Below, piece by piece: positions 34,577-43,570 of a DNA stretch of 64,000 bases. The position numbers and the translations under genes were made by a program. Location of the stretch: positions 310,001 to 374,000 of the forward strand of contig DFBJ01000013.1 in assembly GCA_002366565.1 (NCBI GenBank), read 5' to 3'. This DNA is from Bacteriovoracaceae bacterium UBA3083. GTDB lineage: Bacteria; Bdellovibrionota; Bacteriovoracia; Bacteriovoracales; Bacteriovoracaceae. The notes under the pieces were generated by a model. It made no database searches, was not told where the DNA came from, and worked only from the letters and a program-made list of their open reading frames with translations. Positions within the stretch are counted from its first letter, which is position 1; each line of letters begins with the position of its first letter.

Positions 34577-36517
34577 TTATGCTCGTGAGTTTTTCTGTCT
34601 AGTTAACTCATCAATCTGCATCTGATTTACTTTTTGAATTTCCTCAATTCTTCTTTCGAATTGATTTCTAATTAAGTCTTTCTCTAATTCACTTTGATCT
34701 GCAAGTCGTTGATAGTTTGACTCAAGTTCTTTAATTTTAGTTTTAAAGTTTCTTCTTGTTTCGTTACGCTCTACATCTAACTGAGTTTCATATTTCTGAA
34801 CAACTTCATTCAACTTAACGTCACTCTTATGCTTCTCATTTAAGAACTTTCTATCAAGTTCTTCTTTAAGAGCAATTTTATCTTTTGTGAATGTGTCAGA
34901 CATAGTTCTCATTTCCCTCTTAAACTCTCTAAGGTCTTCAACTCTACGTTCCTCATTAAAGTTTTTAAGTTTTAAAATTTCAGCCTGTGCATCTTTTTCA
35001 GTACGAGATAACTTATCTTCATACTTGCTAATTGTTTGATCAAGCTCTTTAGTCTTCATCTCTAGTCTTTGGTTTAGACTGGCCTCTTTATTTATTAGAC
35101 GATCATTGAAATCATCTTTAAGTTCTTCTACTTCATTATGATGAGCAACTCTTGCTTCATTAATAAATTTAGACTTCTCTGTAGCATGTTCACTTTGTAA
35201 CTCAGAGATCGCATCTTGATTCATTTCACTCATTTGGTTCACTACACGACCAAACTCTTGCCTTTGATTTTCAATTCTGTTTTTAGTAACCTGACGATCT
35301 TTAATTGATTGTTGCTCATTATCTAATTTAGCTCTAGTTAATCTATTCTTATAGTCACCAATAAGCTTGTCAGTATTTTCTCTACTATCTTTAAGCGTCT
35401 TATTTTTAAATTCTCTAGACTCTTGTTCTAAATTATCAACAATTTTAGAATGGGCAATATTTCTTTCTTTTGTACTATTTTGAAATTCTGATGACATCCT
35501 CTCTTTATCGAGCTGACTTTTATATCTCATCGTATCTATATTATCGTTAATATTCTTTATTCTCTTTTCAAATTTTTGTGTGATTTCTGCGGACTTTAAA
35601 TTATCTCTTTCTTCAGAAGATCCACCTTTCAATTTCTCTTGAAATTCTCTTTTATTTTGATATTCATTTTGAGCATACTCTCTTTCAAGATCAGTAATTC
35701 TCTCTCTGTTTACCTTTGCCATTTTATCGTTATATTGATTATTACGATCATTAATATCATCAGTAAGCTTTCTAAATGTACTAGACATTTCCTCTGCTTC
35801 TTTATTCTTCTGCTCGTAAATAGAGTCTACTGTTTTAGCGTGATGATCGCCTCTATTTCTAAGCTCATCAGCTTGTGTATTTCTCAGATTTTGTAGATCT
35901 CTTTGTTGTTTTTCAACCATTTTTGCTCTGGTTGAATTACCACTTTCTACAAAGTCTGCTATTTCATTTTTATGACGAAGTTCTTGGTTTTTCTTCTCAA
36001 TATCTAAATCTATTTTCTGACTACGAATGGCATTTCTTGTAGATTTATCTATTTCTGAAATTTTATCTTGGAAATCTTTAGTGGCAGTATCTACACGATC
36101 TTCATAACGTTTAGCTGCAAGTTCGGATTTGGTATTGTAGTTCTCATCTTTAGCTGAGAGATCTTTATTATATGAGTCTCTTAAGTAATCTAGTCTATGA
36201 CCAAAGTCTCTCTTTATATCTTGTCTATCATTTTCAAAGCTTTCTTGTTGCGAAGCTATTTTATTTCTAAATTGCTCCGTCTTTTCTTGCATTGACTCTT
36301 TAATTTCAACGTTTCTTCTATCAATGGTAGAGCTAACATCTTGCTCCATTTCAGACTTACTTCTTTCGAAGTTCTTTTTTTGCTTTTCTTGAATACCTTC
36401 ATGCTTCTTTGAGAGGTCTTCTACATCTGAGCTATATTGTTCTTTTAGTTCATCTGCAGCATCTCTAAAGTTGCTTCTGGCCTGTGAAAGTCTTGTGCTA
36501 TAGTCGTTAATATCCAT
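34577..36517 (-). CDS. 646-residue coiled-coil protein
   Basis: Nearly the whole protein is charged heptad-type helix rich in Glu, Lys, Asp, Arg, Asn and Gln, with few prolines or hydrophobic patches and no signal peptide. Repeated pieces such as QR/KxFEKR, NxRENTDK and RxxEDRV recur without a strict period. It is probably a cytoplasmic filament or scaffold. Bdellovibrio has an intermediate-filament-like coiled-coil protein (Ccrp), and a similar role is possible but not shown. GAGG precedes the ATG. It is set off by a terminator from the DsbA-like gene. Confidence 0.8.
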   Translation of the reverse strand: MDINDYSTRLSQARSNFRDAADELKEQYSSDVEDLSKKHEGIQEKQKKNFERSKSEMEQDVSSTIDRRNVEIKESMQEKTEQFRNKIASQQESFENDRQDIKRDFGHRLDYLRDSYNKDLSAKDENYNTKSELAAKRYEDRVDTATKDFQDKISEIDKSTRNAIRSQKIDLDIEKKNQELRHKNEIADFVESGNSTRAKMVEKQQRDLQNLRNTQADELRNRGDHHAKTVDSIYEQKNKEAEEMSSTFRKLTDDINDRNNQYNDKMAKVNRERITDLEREYAQNEYQNKREFQEKLKGGSSEERDNLKSAEITQKFEKRIKNINDNIDTMRYKSQLDKERMSSEFQNSTKERNIAHSKIVDNLEQESREFKNKTLKDSRENTDKLIGDYKNRLTRAKLDNEQQSIKDRQVTKNRIENQRQEFGRVVNQMSEMNQDAISELQSEHATEKSKFINEARVAHHNEVEELKDDFNDRLINKEASLNQRLEMKTKELDQTISKYEDKLSRTEKDAQAEILKLKNFNEERRVEDLREFKREMRTMSDTFTKDKIALKEELDRKFLNEKHKSDVKLNEVVQKYETQLDVERNETRRNFKTKIKELESNYQRLADQSELEKDLIRNQFERRIEEIQKVNQMQIDELTRQKNSRA

Positions 36518-36585
36518 TGTGCCTCTACCTTCCTGGTTTTTTGGCGGTGAACCTGACCTTAATATTATACATGAATAGCAGAAAT

Positions 36586-36620
36586 AAAAAGGCCTAGAAA
36601 TATTTTTCCAGGCCTTTTAT
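36586..36620 (-). terminator. Terminator after the DsbA-like gene
   Basis: AAAAGGCCT pairs with AGGCCTTTT, with inner GAAA/TTTTC pairing, giving a long hairpin with A/T runs on both sides. It lies 29 bases after the stop of the minus-strand DsbA-like gene. Confidence 0.8.
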
Positions 36621-36648
36621 ATATTTAGAAATTTTATTGTAAAATTGC

Positions 36649-37698
36649 TTACTTAGACAATTCCTGATCAATTAACTCAGAGAAAGTCTCTACAGGATGT
36701 GCTCCATTGATCATTTTACCGTTTACAAAGAAAGTTGGTGTAGACTTAACTCCAATGCTCTTTCCTTCTGCCATTGTCGCCTCTACTTTTGCAGTAAATT
36801 TTCCAGAATCTAAACATTTTGTGAATTTATCTACGTCAACTTTAAGACCTTTTGCAGAGTTTACTAGACCTTGACGATCAAGCTTTGTCTGGTCAGCAAA
36901 CATTGCATCGTGCATTGTCCAAAACTTTGCCTTATCTTGTTCATGTACACAAAGTGCTGCTTCAGCTGCTTTTTTTGCATGATTGTGAAATGGTAGTGGA
37001 AAGTTCTTAAAGACAATCTTAATCTTATTTCCATATTTCTTTTTAAGGTCATTAACAACCCCTGCTCCTTTTGAACAGAAAGGGCATTGAAAATCAGAAA
37101 ATTCTACAATTTCAACTTTTGCATCAGCTGCACCAATAAATGGAGCATCACCAGCAGTCACATTAAATACAGGACGTGAAGGCTCTTTAAAGTAAATCTC
37201 TACTGGAGACTTCTTAGTTTTCTCAGCTAGCCAGCTATCAATTGCTACTTTCTTCTCTTCTATTAGAAGGTATTGTTGAATACGTTGCTTCATTTGATCA
37301 TTAAGATGCTCTTTTGGGATATTTTTCTCTTTAACAAAAGCATCTATTTTTTCTTTAGAAATTTTAATATTTGAAGTAATGAATTTTTCTAAGTACTCAT
37401 CATTTGAAAGATCTTTTTTCTTAGGGTCTTGCTCCATAAATACTTCAAGAGCTCTGGCCTTCATTTTATTCATTTTTATTTCAAAAACTTTCATCTCTGC
37501 TTCATATAATTCGCTTTCAATTCCTTTAAATAGGTCATCTTTAGAAATTACTTTATCACCTATTTTTACACCAGCACTTTTGTCTGGGGCAGGCTTAAAT
37601 AGGAATGTAGGCTTTGATTCCACTGATTTTGTACAAGAGTAAAAAAGTACTCCCGCTAAAACTGCAATAGATGCAGTTGTAAAAATATTTCTCTTCAT
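36649..37698 (-). CDS. DsbA-like thioredoxin-fold lipoprotein with helical N-terminal domain
   Basis: The leader ends LFYSC (Cys22), an acceptable lipobox. Residues 45-160 are helical and resemble the SurA-N/peptidyl-prolyl isomerase N-terminal chaperone region. Residues 180-349 are a DsbA/DsbG-like fold with CPFC (206-209) in EFSDFQCPFCSKG and the cis-Pro motif STPTFFVNG. It would form or isomerise disulfides in the periplasm. AAGGAG precedes the ATG. 349 residues. Confidence 0.88.
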   Translation of the reverse strand: MKRNIFTTASIAVLAGVLFYSCTKSVESKPTFLFKPAPDKSAGVKIGDKVISKDDLFKGIESELYEAEMKVFEIKMNKMKARALEVFMEQDPKKKDLSNDEYLEKFITSNIKISKEKIDAFVKEKNIPKEHLNDQMKQRIQQYLLIEEKKVAIDSWLAEKTKKSPVEIYFKEPSRPVFNVTAGDAPFIGAADAKVEIVEFSDFQCPFCSKGAGVVNDLKKKYGNKIKIVFKNFPLPFHNHAKKAAEAALCVHEQDKAKFWTMHDAMFADQTKLDRQGLVNSAKGLKVDVDKFTKCLDSGKFTAKVEATMAEGKSIGVKSTPTFFVNGKMINGAHPVETFSELIDQELSK

Positions 37699-37750
37699 TA
37701 TGCGCTCCTTGCACTTATGTCTTTACGATAAATATTCTAACTCAGTTAAG

Positions 37751-39514
37751 CTAATGGCTCAACTCGTTCAAAAATTCTTTATATATCTCACAATCAGTTA
37801 ACAATGATTCGTGAGTACCAGATGAGACTAACTTCCCTTTATCAAGTACTAAAATCTTATTAGACTCGATCACTGTCTCTAGTCTATGAGCAACTATAAA
37901 AGTTAGAGATTGCTCTTGAATTAATAGGATAACTTTCCTTAGTGCTAATTCTAAACGCGAGTCTAGACCCGAAGAAACCTCATCAAAGAGAACAATAGGC
38001 TTTTTTAAGTAACATGCTCTAATTGCCGCAAGAAGTTGTTTCTGACCAATCGATATAGACTTTTGGTTTAGCTTAGAATCCGGAGCCACTCCCCAAACTT
38101 CAGTTATATATGGTATTCGATCTTCTACCCATTTCCAAAAGGTATAAAAGCTTTCAGGTATATCTTCACTTAGACAAATGTTGAATGCAATACTTTCAGA
38201 GAAAATATGAGACTCTTGTGAAACAATTCCAACTAATTCTCTGTATCTCGTAACATCTTTAAATGTTTCTCCAGGAAAAATAACTTTCTCACCATCGCTA
38301 CCTGAAACAAGGATTTCGGCCTTTTGAGGAATTAAGTTACCACTTAGAATTTTTAGAAGTGTAGATTTACCACATCCTGAAATTCCAACTATACCAACTA
38401 ACTCTCCCTTTAGGGCGCTAAAAGAGATATCTGTTAAATTAAAAGCGGGCTCTCCTTCTCTTCTAACAGGATAAGAAAAGTTCTCAATATCAATTGTTAC
38501 TTGATCAAGGTTTTCATCCTTCTTAGAGTATTCTTTTGGAGATGATATTGTTTTATCAAGATCGTACATAAACTCACTAATTCGATCTACTCCACTTGCA
38601 GCACGCTGAACATTTGCAATTTTTCCTGCAATATCTTTTACTGGCCCAATAGACCTTTGAATAAGGTCTACGATGACAAGAATCACTGCAGCTTGAGTTA
38701 TGTGACTATAAGGGAATATTAGAACAACAAGTGCAAGTAAGAGTGGATATAATGATTCAGCAATTGAGTAGTAACCTGAGTCCCAAATATTTGATTTAAG
38801 AATTTTCCCTAAGTAATCATCAAAGACAACTTCACCTTTTTTTGAAGCGTAGTTTTCATGATTAGTGAAGTATGTCTCCCCAACTCCACCAACTAGATTA
38901 GCAACTGTTTTATACACATTACCTCTAGATTGACGAACAGAGAGAAATATCTTTCTCATATACTTACTTCCATAAATTAATAGAGAGGCAGCAAGAACTT
39001 CAGCAACAACTAACGTTACTCCTGTAACAGTATTGATTGTAATAAAACTAAGCATGCAAGAGACAACAAAGAAAAGGTCTATAAAGATTCCAAATGTTCC
39101 TGACGTTACAAGTTCTCTAATACTTTCAGTATCATTTACGATTCTTGAAAGTATTTCACCCTGTGGATACTTTTCTTCATGACCAGTATCTCCTTCTTGA
39201 ATCTCATAGCTCAAAATCCACTTTTCAAAACACCAGCTTCTTACATTTTGAACAAGGTACCTAACGTACTTATTAACACTCAATTGATAAATTGATCTAT
39301 TTACATAAACTCCCATAAAGAGGAGTAGTAAATTTTGTATGCTTGTATAAAAAATATCTTCGTTACTATAACTCTCTGCTAACTTTGCAACTAGTTTTGG
39401 AACCATCGCCCCAAGACCAGCAGATAGAAGTAAGCAAAGAATAATAAAGGATACATACTTCAATGATCCCTTAAAGAAAAATATACTAGACCATTTGATT
39501 TTCGAAGTATTCAT
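37751..39514 (-). CDS. ABC exporter half-transporter B (degenerate signature)
   Basis: Six-helix membrane domain (about 1-300) and an ATPase domain: Walker A GISGCGKS (377-384), Q-loop Gln433, signature SISIGQKQ (about 486-492) instead of LSGGQ, and Walker B IVLFDE with catalytic Glu512. Its partner has the opposite defects. The start overlaps the end of the upstream half-transporter by 29 bases. Inner membrane; cargo unknown (drugs, lipids or peptides in the family). Confidence 0.9.
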   Translation of the reverse strand: MNTSKIKWSSIFFFKGSLKYVSFIILCLLLSAGLGAMVPKLVAKLAESYSNEDIFYTSIQNLLLLFMGVYVNRSIYQLSVNKYVRYLVQNVRSWCFEKWILSYEIQEGDTGHEEKYPQGEILSRIVNDTESIRELVTSGTFGIFIDLFFVVSCMLSFITINTVTGVTLVVAEVLAASLLIYGSKYMRKIFLSVRQSRGNVYKTVANLVGGVGETYFTNHENYASKKGEVVFDDYLGKILKSNIWDSGYYSIAESLYPLLLALVVLIFPYSHITQAAVILVIVDLIQRSIGPVKDIAGKIANVQRAASGVDRISEFMYDLDKTISSPKEYSKKDENLDQVTIDIENFSYPVRREGEPAFNLTDISFSALKGELVGIVGISGCGKSTLLKILSGNLIPQKAEILVSGSDGEKVIFPGETFKDVTRYRELVGIVSQESHIFSESIAFNICLSEDIPESFYTFWKWVEDRIPYITEVWGVAPDSKLNQKSISIGQKQLLAAIRACYLKKPIVLFDEVSSGLDSRLELALRKVILLIQEQSLTFIVAHRLETVIESNKILVLDKGKLVSSGTHESLLTDCEIYKEFLNELSH

Positions 39515-41135
39515 ATGTTTTCGTCTCTTTAGTTAATAGTGTTACTTGCTCTCCGTACTCCATAAGACCTTGGTCCTTATCAATATAGAGAATATAATCT
39601 GATAGCTTGACCGTTGTCAGACGATGAGAGCTTAGAATAAAAGTTCTTCCTTTAGAGAATTCACTTTCTTTTAATTTATTGAAAATTTGTTTTTCTAGAA
39701 TTAGATCTACTGATGAGAATGGATCATCCCAAATAATTATATCTCCATTAGATAAAAGACTTCTAATCAAGCATAGTCTCTTACACTGTCCACCAGATAA
39801 TCTCTTTCCATTTTCACCAACTTCTAGATTTAGAAGCTCTTCCATACTTGATTCCAAATAGTCCAATCCAAATAAAGTTAGAAGCTCTTTGGCCTTAGCT
39901 TCTCTTTCGGGTGTAACTTCTGTACCGAGGAATATATTTGCTCTAACCGTATCATTATAGAGATAAGGAGCCTGTGCGACATATGAAATACGACGACCTT
40001 TATTTAATAGAATATTGGCCATTTGTTTAATGACTTCTGTTTTACCACAGCCAGTTGTACCAATTAAAACGTTCCAATTATCTTTAACAATCTTGAGGTC
40101 GATTTTTTCATTCCAAAGCTTGATAACGAACTCCCCCTCAGCACTGATAGATTCGTTATCTAAACGCATCTCAGCTTCTTCAGGACTTTCATCTTTAATT
40201 GCATTGATTAATTCTTTTATTCTCGACCATGCACCTGAAGAACGAGCAAAAACAACACCAATCCAAGAAAGGAACATCATTGGCTCTAAGAATAAGAAAA
40301 CAAAACCAGAAAATAGAACAAGAGATGATGCTCCTAGATCCTCAACTCTAATAATGTGAGCTCCCCACAATAGAGATACCCCTACTCCAAAAGGAACTAG
40401 TGGAATAGAAAATGCTATATTATTTCCAGCTTTATAAAAATTATAAAGCTCGGCCATTGAATGCTTCTTAAAGAGATTAATAAAAGAGTTTTCAACATGA
40501 TAATTCTTTATTGTTTTCTTTCCTGTATAGGCTTCCATAATAAAGTTTTGAACTTCACCCTGTAAGTCCTGTGTTTTTCTATAGTATTTTTTATTTCTAC
40601 TTACAATAATTGTGAAAATAACAAAGCCTACAAACACAGGAGTAAGTGCGAGTAATAATTTTGGACTAAAGCCTGAGAGCTTTGGAATAAGAACACTCAT
40701 TGCAATTACAATATTGGCAACCTGTAAAAGAGCAAAACCAATCAGAGCACGTACTTCCTCAAGATCGTTACCTACGACTTGAAATAGTTGTCCAGCAGAG
40801 AATCTCTTATACCTAATAGGATTACACCCTTCTATTCTTTCAATAGCTTCTACTCTTAAGTACTTTTGTAGAATTCTTGCAGGATAGAAGAATAAGAGTC
40901 TAGATGAAGTTCTAAAAACAATGATTCCAAGTGCTAAATAAGCAAACTTAATTGTATTAAAGTCGTGGGTTTCACTAACAACAAAATCTGCAAGCTCTTT
41001 GGCCATAAAAGGCAGCTCACTTTGAATGTAGTGTGTACAGTAGAGAGCAATAAAAGCTCCTATATACCAAGGGAAAAATTCTATAAACTGATTTTTCAAC
41101 AGTTGAAACAGTGTGACATCTAAACGTTTTTTCAT
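39486..41135 (-). CDS. ABC exporter half-transporter A (Asp in place of catalytic Glu)
   Basis: Membrane domain about residues 1-310. ATPase domain: Walker A GTTGCGKT (359-366), canonical signature RLSGGQ (445-450), Walker B IIIWDD with Asp471 where the catalytic Glu belongs, and SSHRL as H-loop. The consensus signature here completes the active site of partner B, while its own Asp471 site pairs with B's degenerate signature. This is a heterodimeric exporter with one dead site. First gene of the pair. Confidence 0.9.
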   Translation of the reverse strand: MKKRLDVTLFQLLKNQFIEFFPWYIGAFIALYCTHYIQSELPFMAKELADFVVSETHDFNTIKFAYLALGIIVFRTSSRLLFFYPARILQKYLRVEAIERIEGCNPIRYKRFSAGQLFQVVGNDLEEVRALIGFALLQVANIVIAMSVLIPKLSGFSPKLLLALTPVFVGFVIFTIIVSRNKKYYRKTQDLQGEVQNFIMEAYTGKKTIKNYHVENSFINLFKKHSMAELYNFYKAGNNIAFSIPLVPFGVGVSLLWGAHIIRVEDLGASSLVLFSGFVFLFLEPMMFLSWIGVVFARSSGAWSRIKELINAIKDESPEEAEMRLDNESISAEGEFVIKLWNEKIDLKIVKDNWNVLIGTTGCGKTEVIKQMANILLNKGRRISYVAQAPYLYNDTVRANIFLGTEVTPEREAKAKELLTLFGLDYLESSMEELLNLEVGENGKRLSGGQCKRLCLIRSLLSNGDIIIWDDPFSSVDLILEKQIFNKLKESEFSKGRTFILSSHRLTTVKLSDYILYIDKDQGLMEYGEQVTLLTKETKTYEYFENQMV

Positions 41136-41232
41136 AGCATCTTTATAGCTTATTTAACGCTGACAGATAAGTTAAATTCTTGATTTTCTAGAATTTAGTT
41201 AGCTTAACACTGCTATGCAAGGTAATCATAGA

Positions 41233-41261
41233 TTGACACTTTTTTAAATCTCTCCTATATT
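41233..41261 (+). promoter_or_regulatory. tRNA-Val promoter
   Basis: A perfect -35 TTGACA (41233-41238) and -10 TATATT (41256-41261) with 17-base spacing. The -10 ends 16 bases before the tRNA, so transcription starts about 10 bases ahead of it. Confidence 0.85.
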
Positions 41262-41277
41262 TTTTGAACACTTCAAC

Positions 41278-41352
41278 GCACCCGTAGCTCAGTGGGAGAG
41301 CATTCCGTTGACATCGGAAAGGTCACAAGTTCAATCCTTGTCGGGTGCACCA
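41278..41352 (+). tRNA. tRNA-Val (GAC)
   Basis: A 75-base gene with encoded CCA. Acceptor GCACCCG pairs with CGGGTGC, the D arm is GCTCAGTGGGAGAGC, the anticodon stem TTCCG/CGGAA encloses loop TTGACAT with anticodon GAC (41310-41312), and the T arm has ACAAG-TTCAATC-CTTGT. Confidence 0.97.
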
Positions 41353-41372
41353 TTTCTTAGTATCATTTTCTA

Positions 41373-42236
41373 ATGAGTTTATTTATACGAAATATTATAG
41401 CAATTACTTTAAGTCTATCTGTTAACGCTAATACAGACCTTACTTTATTTAAAAATGGAGACCCCCTACACACAACAAATCTTCAGAAATTAAAAGATAA
41501 GTTTGATATTCAAAAGGTCACTATATTTAATCCCTATACTCTCAAGCCTGAAACGTATAATGCATTCTCCATGAAGCAAATACTAAGTTCCAACTATACT
41601 AGTAAATGGATTAACGAGTTTGCTATTAGAGTCACAACAAAAGATGGTTACTTACCAATTATCGAGACCTATAAATTTCAAGAAAGAAAGGCATTTCTAG
41701 CTTTCTCAAGAGCAGATAATAAGAAATTTGTCTCCTTAACAATGTACAAAGAAAAGATAGTTAACCTTGCACCATATTATTTAATATGGATTGAAGATAA
41801 AGAAAAATTCCCCTCTAGAAGAAAGGCTCACTGGCCTTATAAAGTCACAGGGTTTGATCTTATTTCTAATGTACCAGAGATTATAGTTCCTCCAAAAGGT
41901 GTAGATAAGAGAATACAATTCGGTTACGAAAACGTTAGAAAGCATTGTTTATCATGCCACTCTATTTATGGTTACGGCTCAACTAAAGTTGGAGAATTAA
42001 TCACTAACAATTTAACTAAAAAATTCTCAGATAAAAAACTTCGGCAATTAATACATAACCCACGAAGTATTAATAAGAAAAATCAAATGCCTCGCTTCTC
42101 ACCTAAGATAGATATGAGAAAGTCTAGGATCAAAAATATCGTTCACTACCTTAGGTTTCTTGAAGAAAGAAGTGACAAGAAGAGAATGAGATCAGCAGAA
42201 ACGCTAATAAAAACAATTGAAGAGAAAATAAACTAG
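41373..42236 (+). CDS. Periplasmic c-type cytochrome with N-terminal molybdopterin-domain-like region
   Basis: Signal peptide to about residue 19. The N-terminal half has FNPYTLKPETYNAFSMKQIL, TTKDGY and APYYLIW, which resemble the sulfite-oxidase-type molybdopterin fold found in some cytochrome proteins, but without an obvious cofactor Cys. The C-terminal half is a monohaem cytochrome with CLSCH (192-196) and likely axial Met239 in NQMPRF. It carries electrons in the periplasm; partner unknown. The gene begins 20 bases after tRNA-Val with no terminator between. Confidence 0.75.
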   Translation: MSLFIRNIIAITLSLSVNANTDLTLFKNGDPLHTTNLQKLKDKFDIQKVTIFNPYTLKPETYNAFSMKQILSSNYTSKWINEFAIRVTTKDGYLPIIETYKFQERKAFLAFSRADNKKFVSLTMYKEKIVNLAPYYLIWIEDKEKFPSRRKAHWPYKVTGFDLISNVPEIIVPPKGVDKRIQFGYENVRKHCLSCHSIYGYGSTKVGELITNNLTKKFSDKKLRQLIHNPRSINKKNQMPRFSPKIDMRKSRIKNIVHYLRFLEERSDKKRMRSAETLIKTIEEKIN

Positions 42237-43381
42237 AATGAAGCTCCAATATTGAGCTTCAACTCTTTAGTAGAAACTTCATTGGATAGAGAAGATAATT
42301 CGACAGAAACTCTATCCAAAATATAAGGCATATCATCATCAAAAAGATATCCGGCGCCAAAAGATAGAGAGCTTACACCCTCAGCACCTTCAACGTTCCA
42401 CTTCTGTATTCCATAGCCCATTTCAAGAAATATATTTGTAAAGAGATATTGCCCATATGCAGCGATGTCATAAATTAAAAAAGATTGAGACTCTAGAAGT
42501 TCAGTTTCTGTTGTCTTGTATGCATGAAATCCAAACTGGCCCCTAACTCCAAAGTGTTGAGTGAACCAAATGCCTGGAGTCCATGCTAAACCAAAAGTTT
42601 TTAGAGATGTTTCATTATTGTCAGAGATCGAAATAAAACTAATAGAGAAGTTCATTAAATCATACTTAGTTTCAAAGTTAATCTGCTCAACAACTTTTTC
42701 ATCTTTCAAAGGAACTACTTCAGTAGGCCTCACCTCTTCTTTACTATCTTCTTTTAAAAACGCTAATTCTTCTAAGTCTTCTTTCGCATTAGCCTTAGGT
42801 TTAGGCTTATCTTTAATTTTAATTTTCTTATACTTAGTCTTCTTTTTTACTAATTTAATTCTCTTAGTTGGCTTTGGACGAACCTTACTAACTCTATGCT
42901 TTGAAGGTGATTTTGATTTTTTTAATTGTTGTGAAGAGAAGTTTGAAGCTACAACTTTCTTTGATGGAGAAGGCTTAGCAGAATAATTATTAATTTCTTC
43001 TAGAACCTGTTTCTTGTCTTTATAGAGTAAAGATATAGTATAGTTTGATTTTAGATGAGGAATTGCTTCCAACTTAGCTCTAAGTCTTCTCGACTCACTC
43101 AATCTATTGAACTTCTTACTTACAAAGTTACACTTATATTCAAGAACACAATTACTCATTCTAGGAGCTGTATTTTTACAAGACCACTCTCCTACTGACT
43201 TAGGCATCTTAGCTCCGCGACAGAACTTCGTACTTCTGGCCATAGTTAGTTCGGATCGGGCCTTAATATAATCAAGATGGCTTCGAGTTCCCTCAATGAC
43301 AACACTAAAGTTATCCTTCGCATTCTGGGCGTATGAATTGAAAGATATAATAAATAAAAATAAAGGTAGTATTAGTTTCAT
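42233..43381 (-). CDS. Beta-barrel-like outer membrane protein with Lys-rich linker
   Basis: Signal peptide MKLILPLFLFIISFNSYA, an N-terminal Cys-containing domain (CRGAKMPKSVGEWSCKN...CVLEYKC), a very basic Lys/Pro/Ser stretch of about 80 residues, then alternating strands typical of a small beta-barrel (DLMNFSISFISISD...FGLAWTP...LKLNIGASF, ending in Phe). The barrel would sit in the outer membrane; the Lys-rich part could span to or bind peptidoglycan. The ATG at 43381 is better than an upstream TTG. Overlaps the cytochrome stop by 4 bases. Confidence 0.7.
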   Translation of the reverse strand: MKLILPLFLFIISFNSYAQNAKDNFSVVIEGTRSHLDYIKARSELTMARSTKFCRGAKMPKSVGEWSCKNTAPRMSNCVLEYKCNFVSKKFNRLSESRRLRAKLEAIPHLKSNYTISLLYKDKKQVLEEINNYSAKPSPSKKVVASNFSSQQLKKSKSPSKHRVSKVRPKPTKRIKLVKKKTKYKKIKIKDKPKPKANAKEDLEELAFLKEDSKEEVRPTEVVPLKDEKVVEQINFETKYDLMNFSISFISISDNNETSLKTFGLAWTPGIWFTQHFGVRGQFGFHAYKTTETELLESQSFLIYDIAAYGQYLFTNIFLEMGYGIQKWNVEGAEGVSSLSFGAGYLFDDDMPYILDRVSVELSSLSNEVSTKELKLNIGASF

Positions 43382-43570
43382 ATAGTTCTTTATTTTACAT
43401 CCAAATTTCAATAGTTTATAGTCCCAACTTTTTTACCCTTATATTGATAAGTGTCTAATTTTACTTAAGTAAGAGGTAGAGAGAATATATCTTTAACTAC
43501 CCGCTTCATTACCTATCGTAAATTTAGTGATAGTATTCGCAAAATTCCCAACTTATTTAAAGGTATATAT

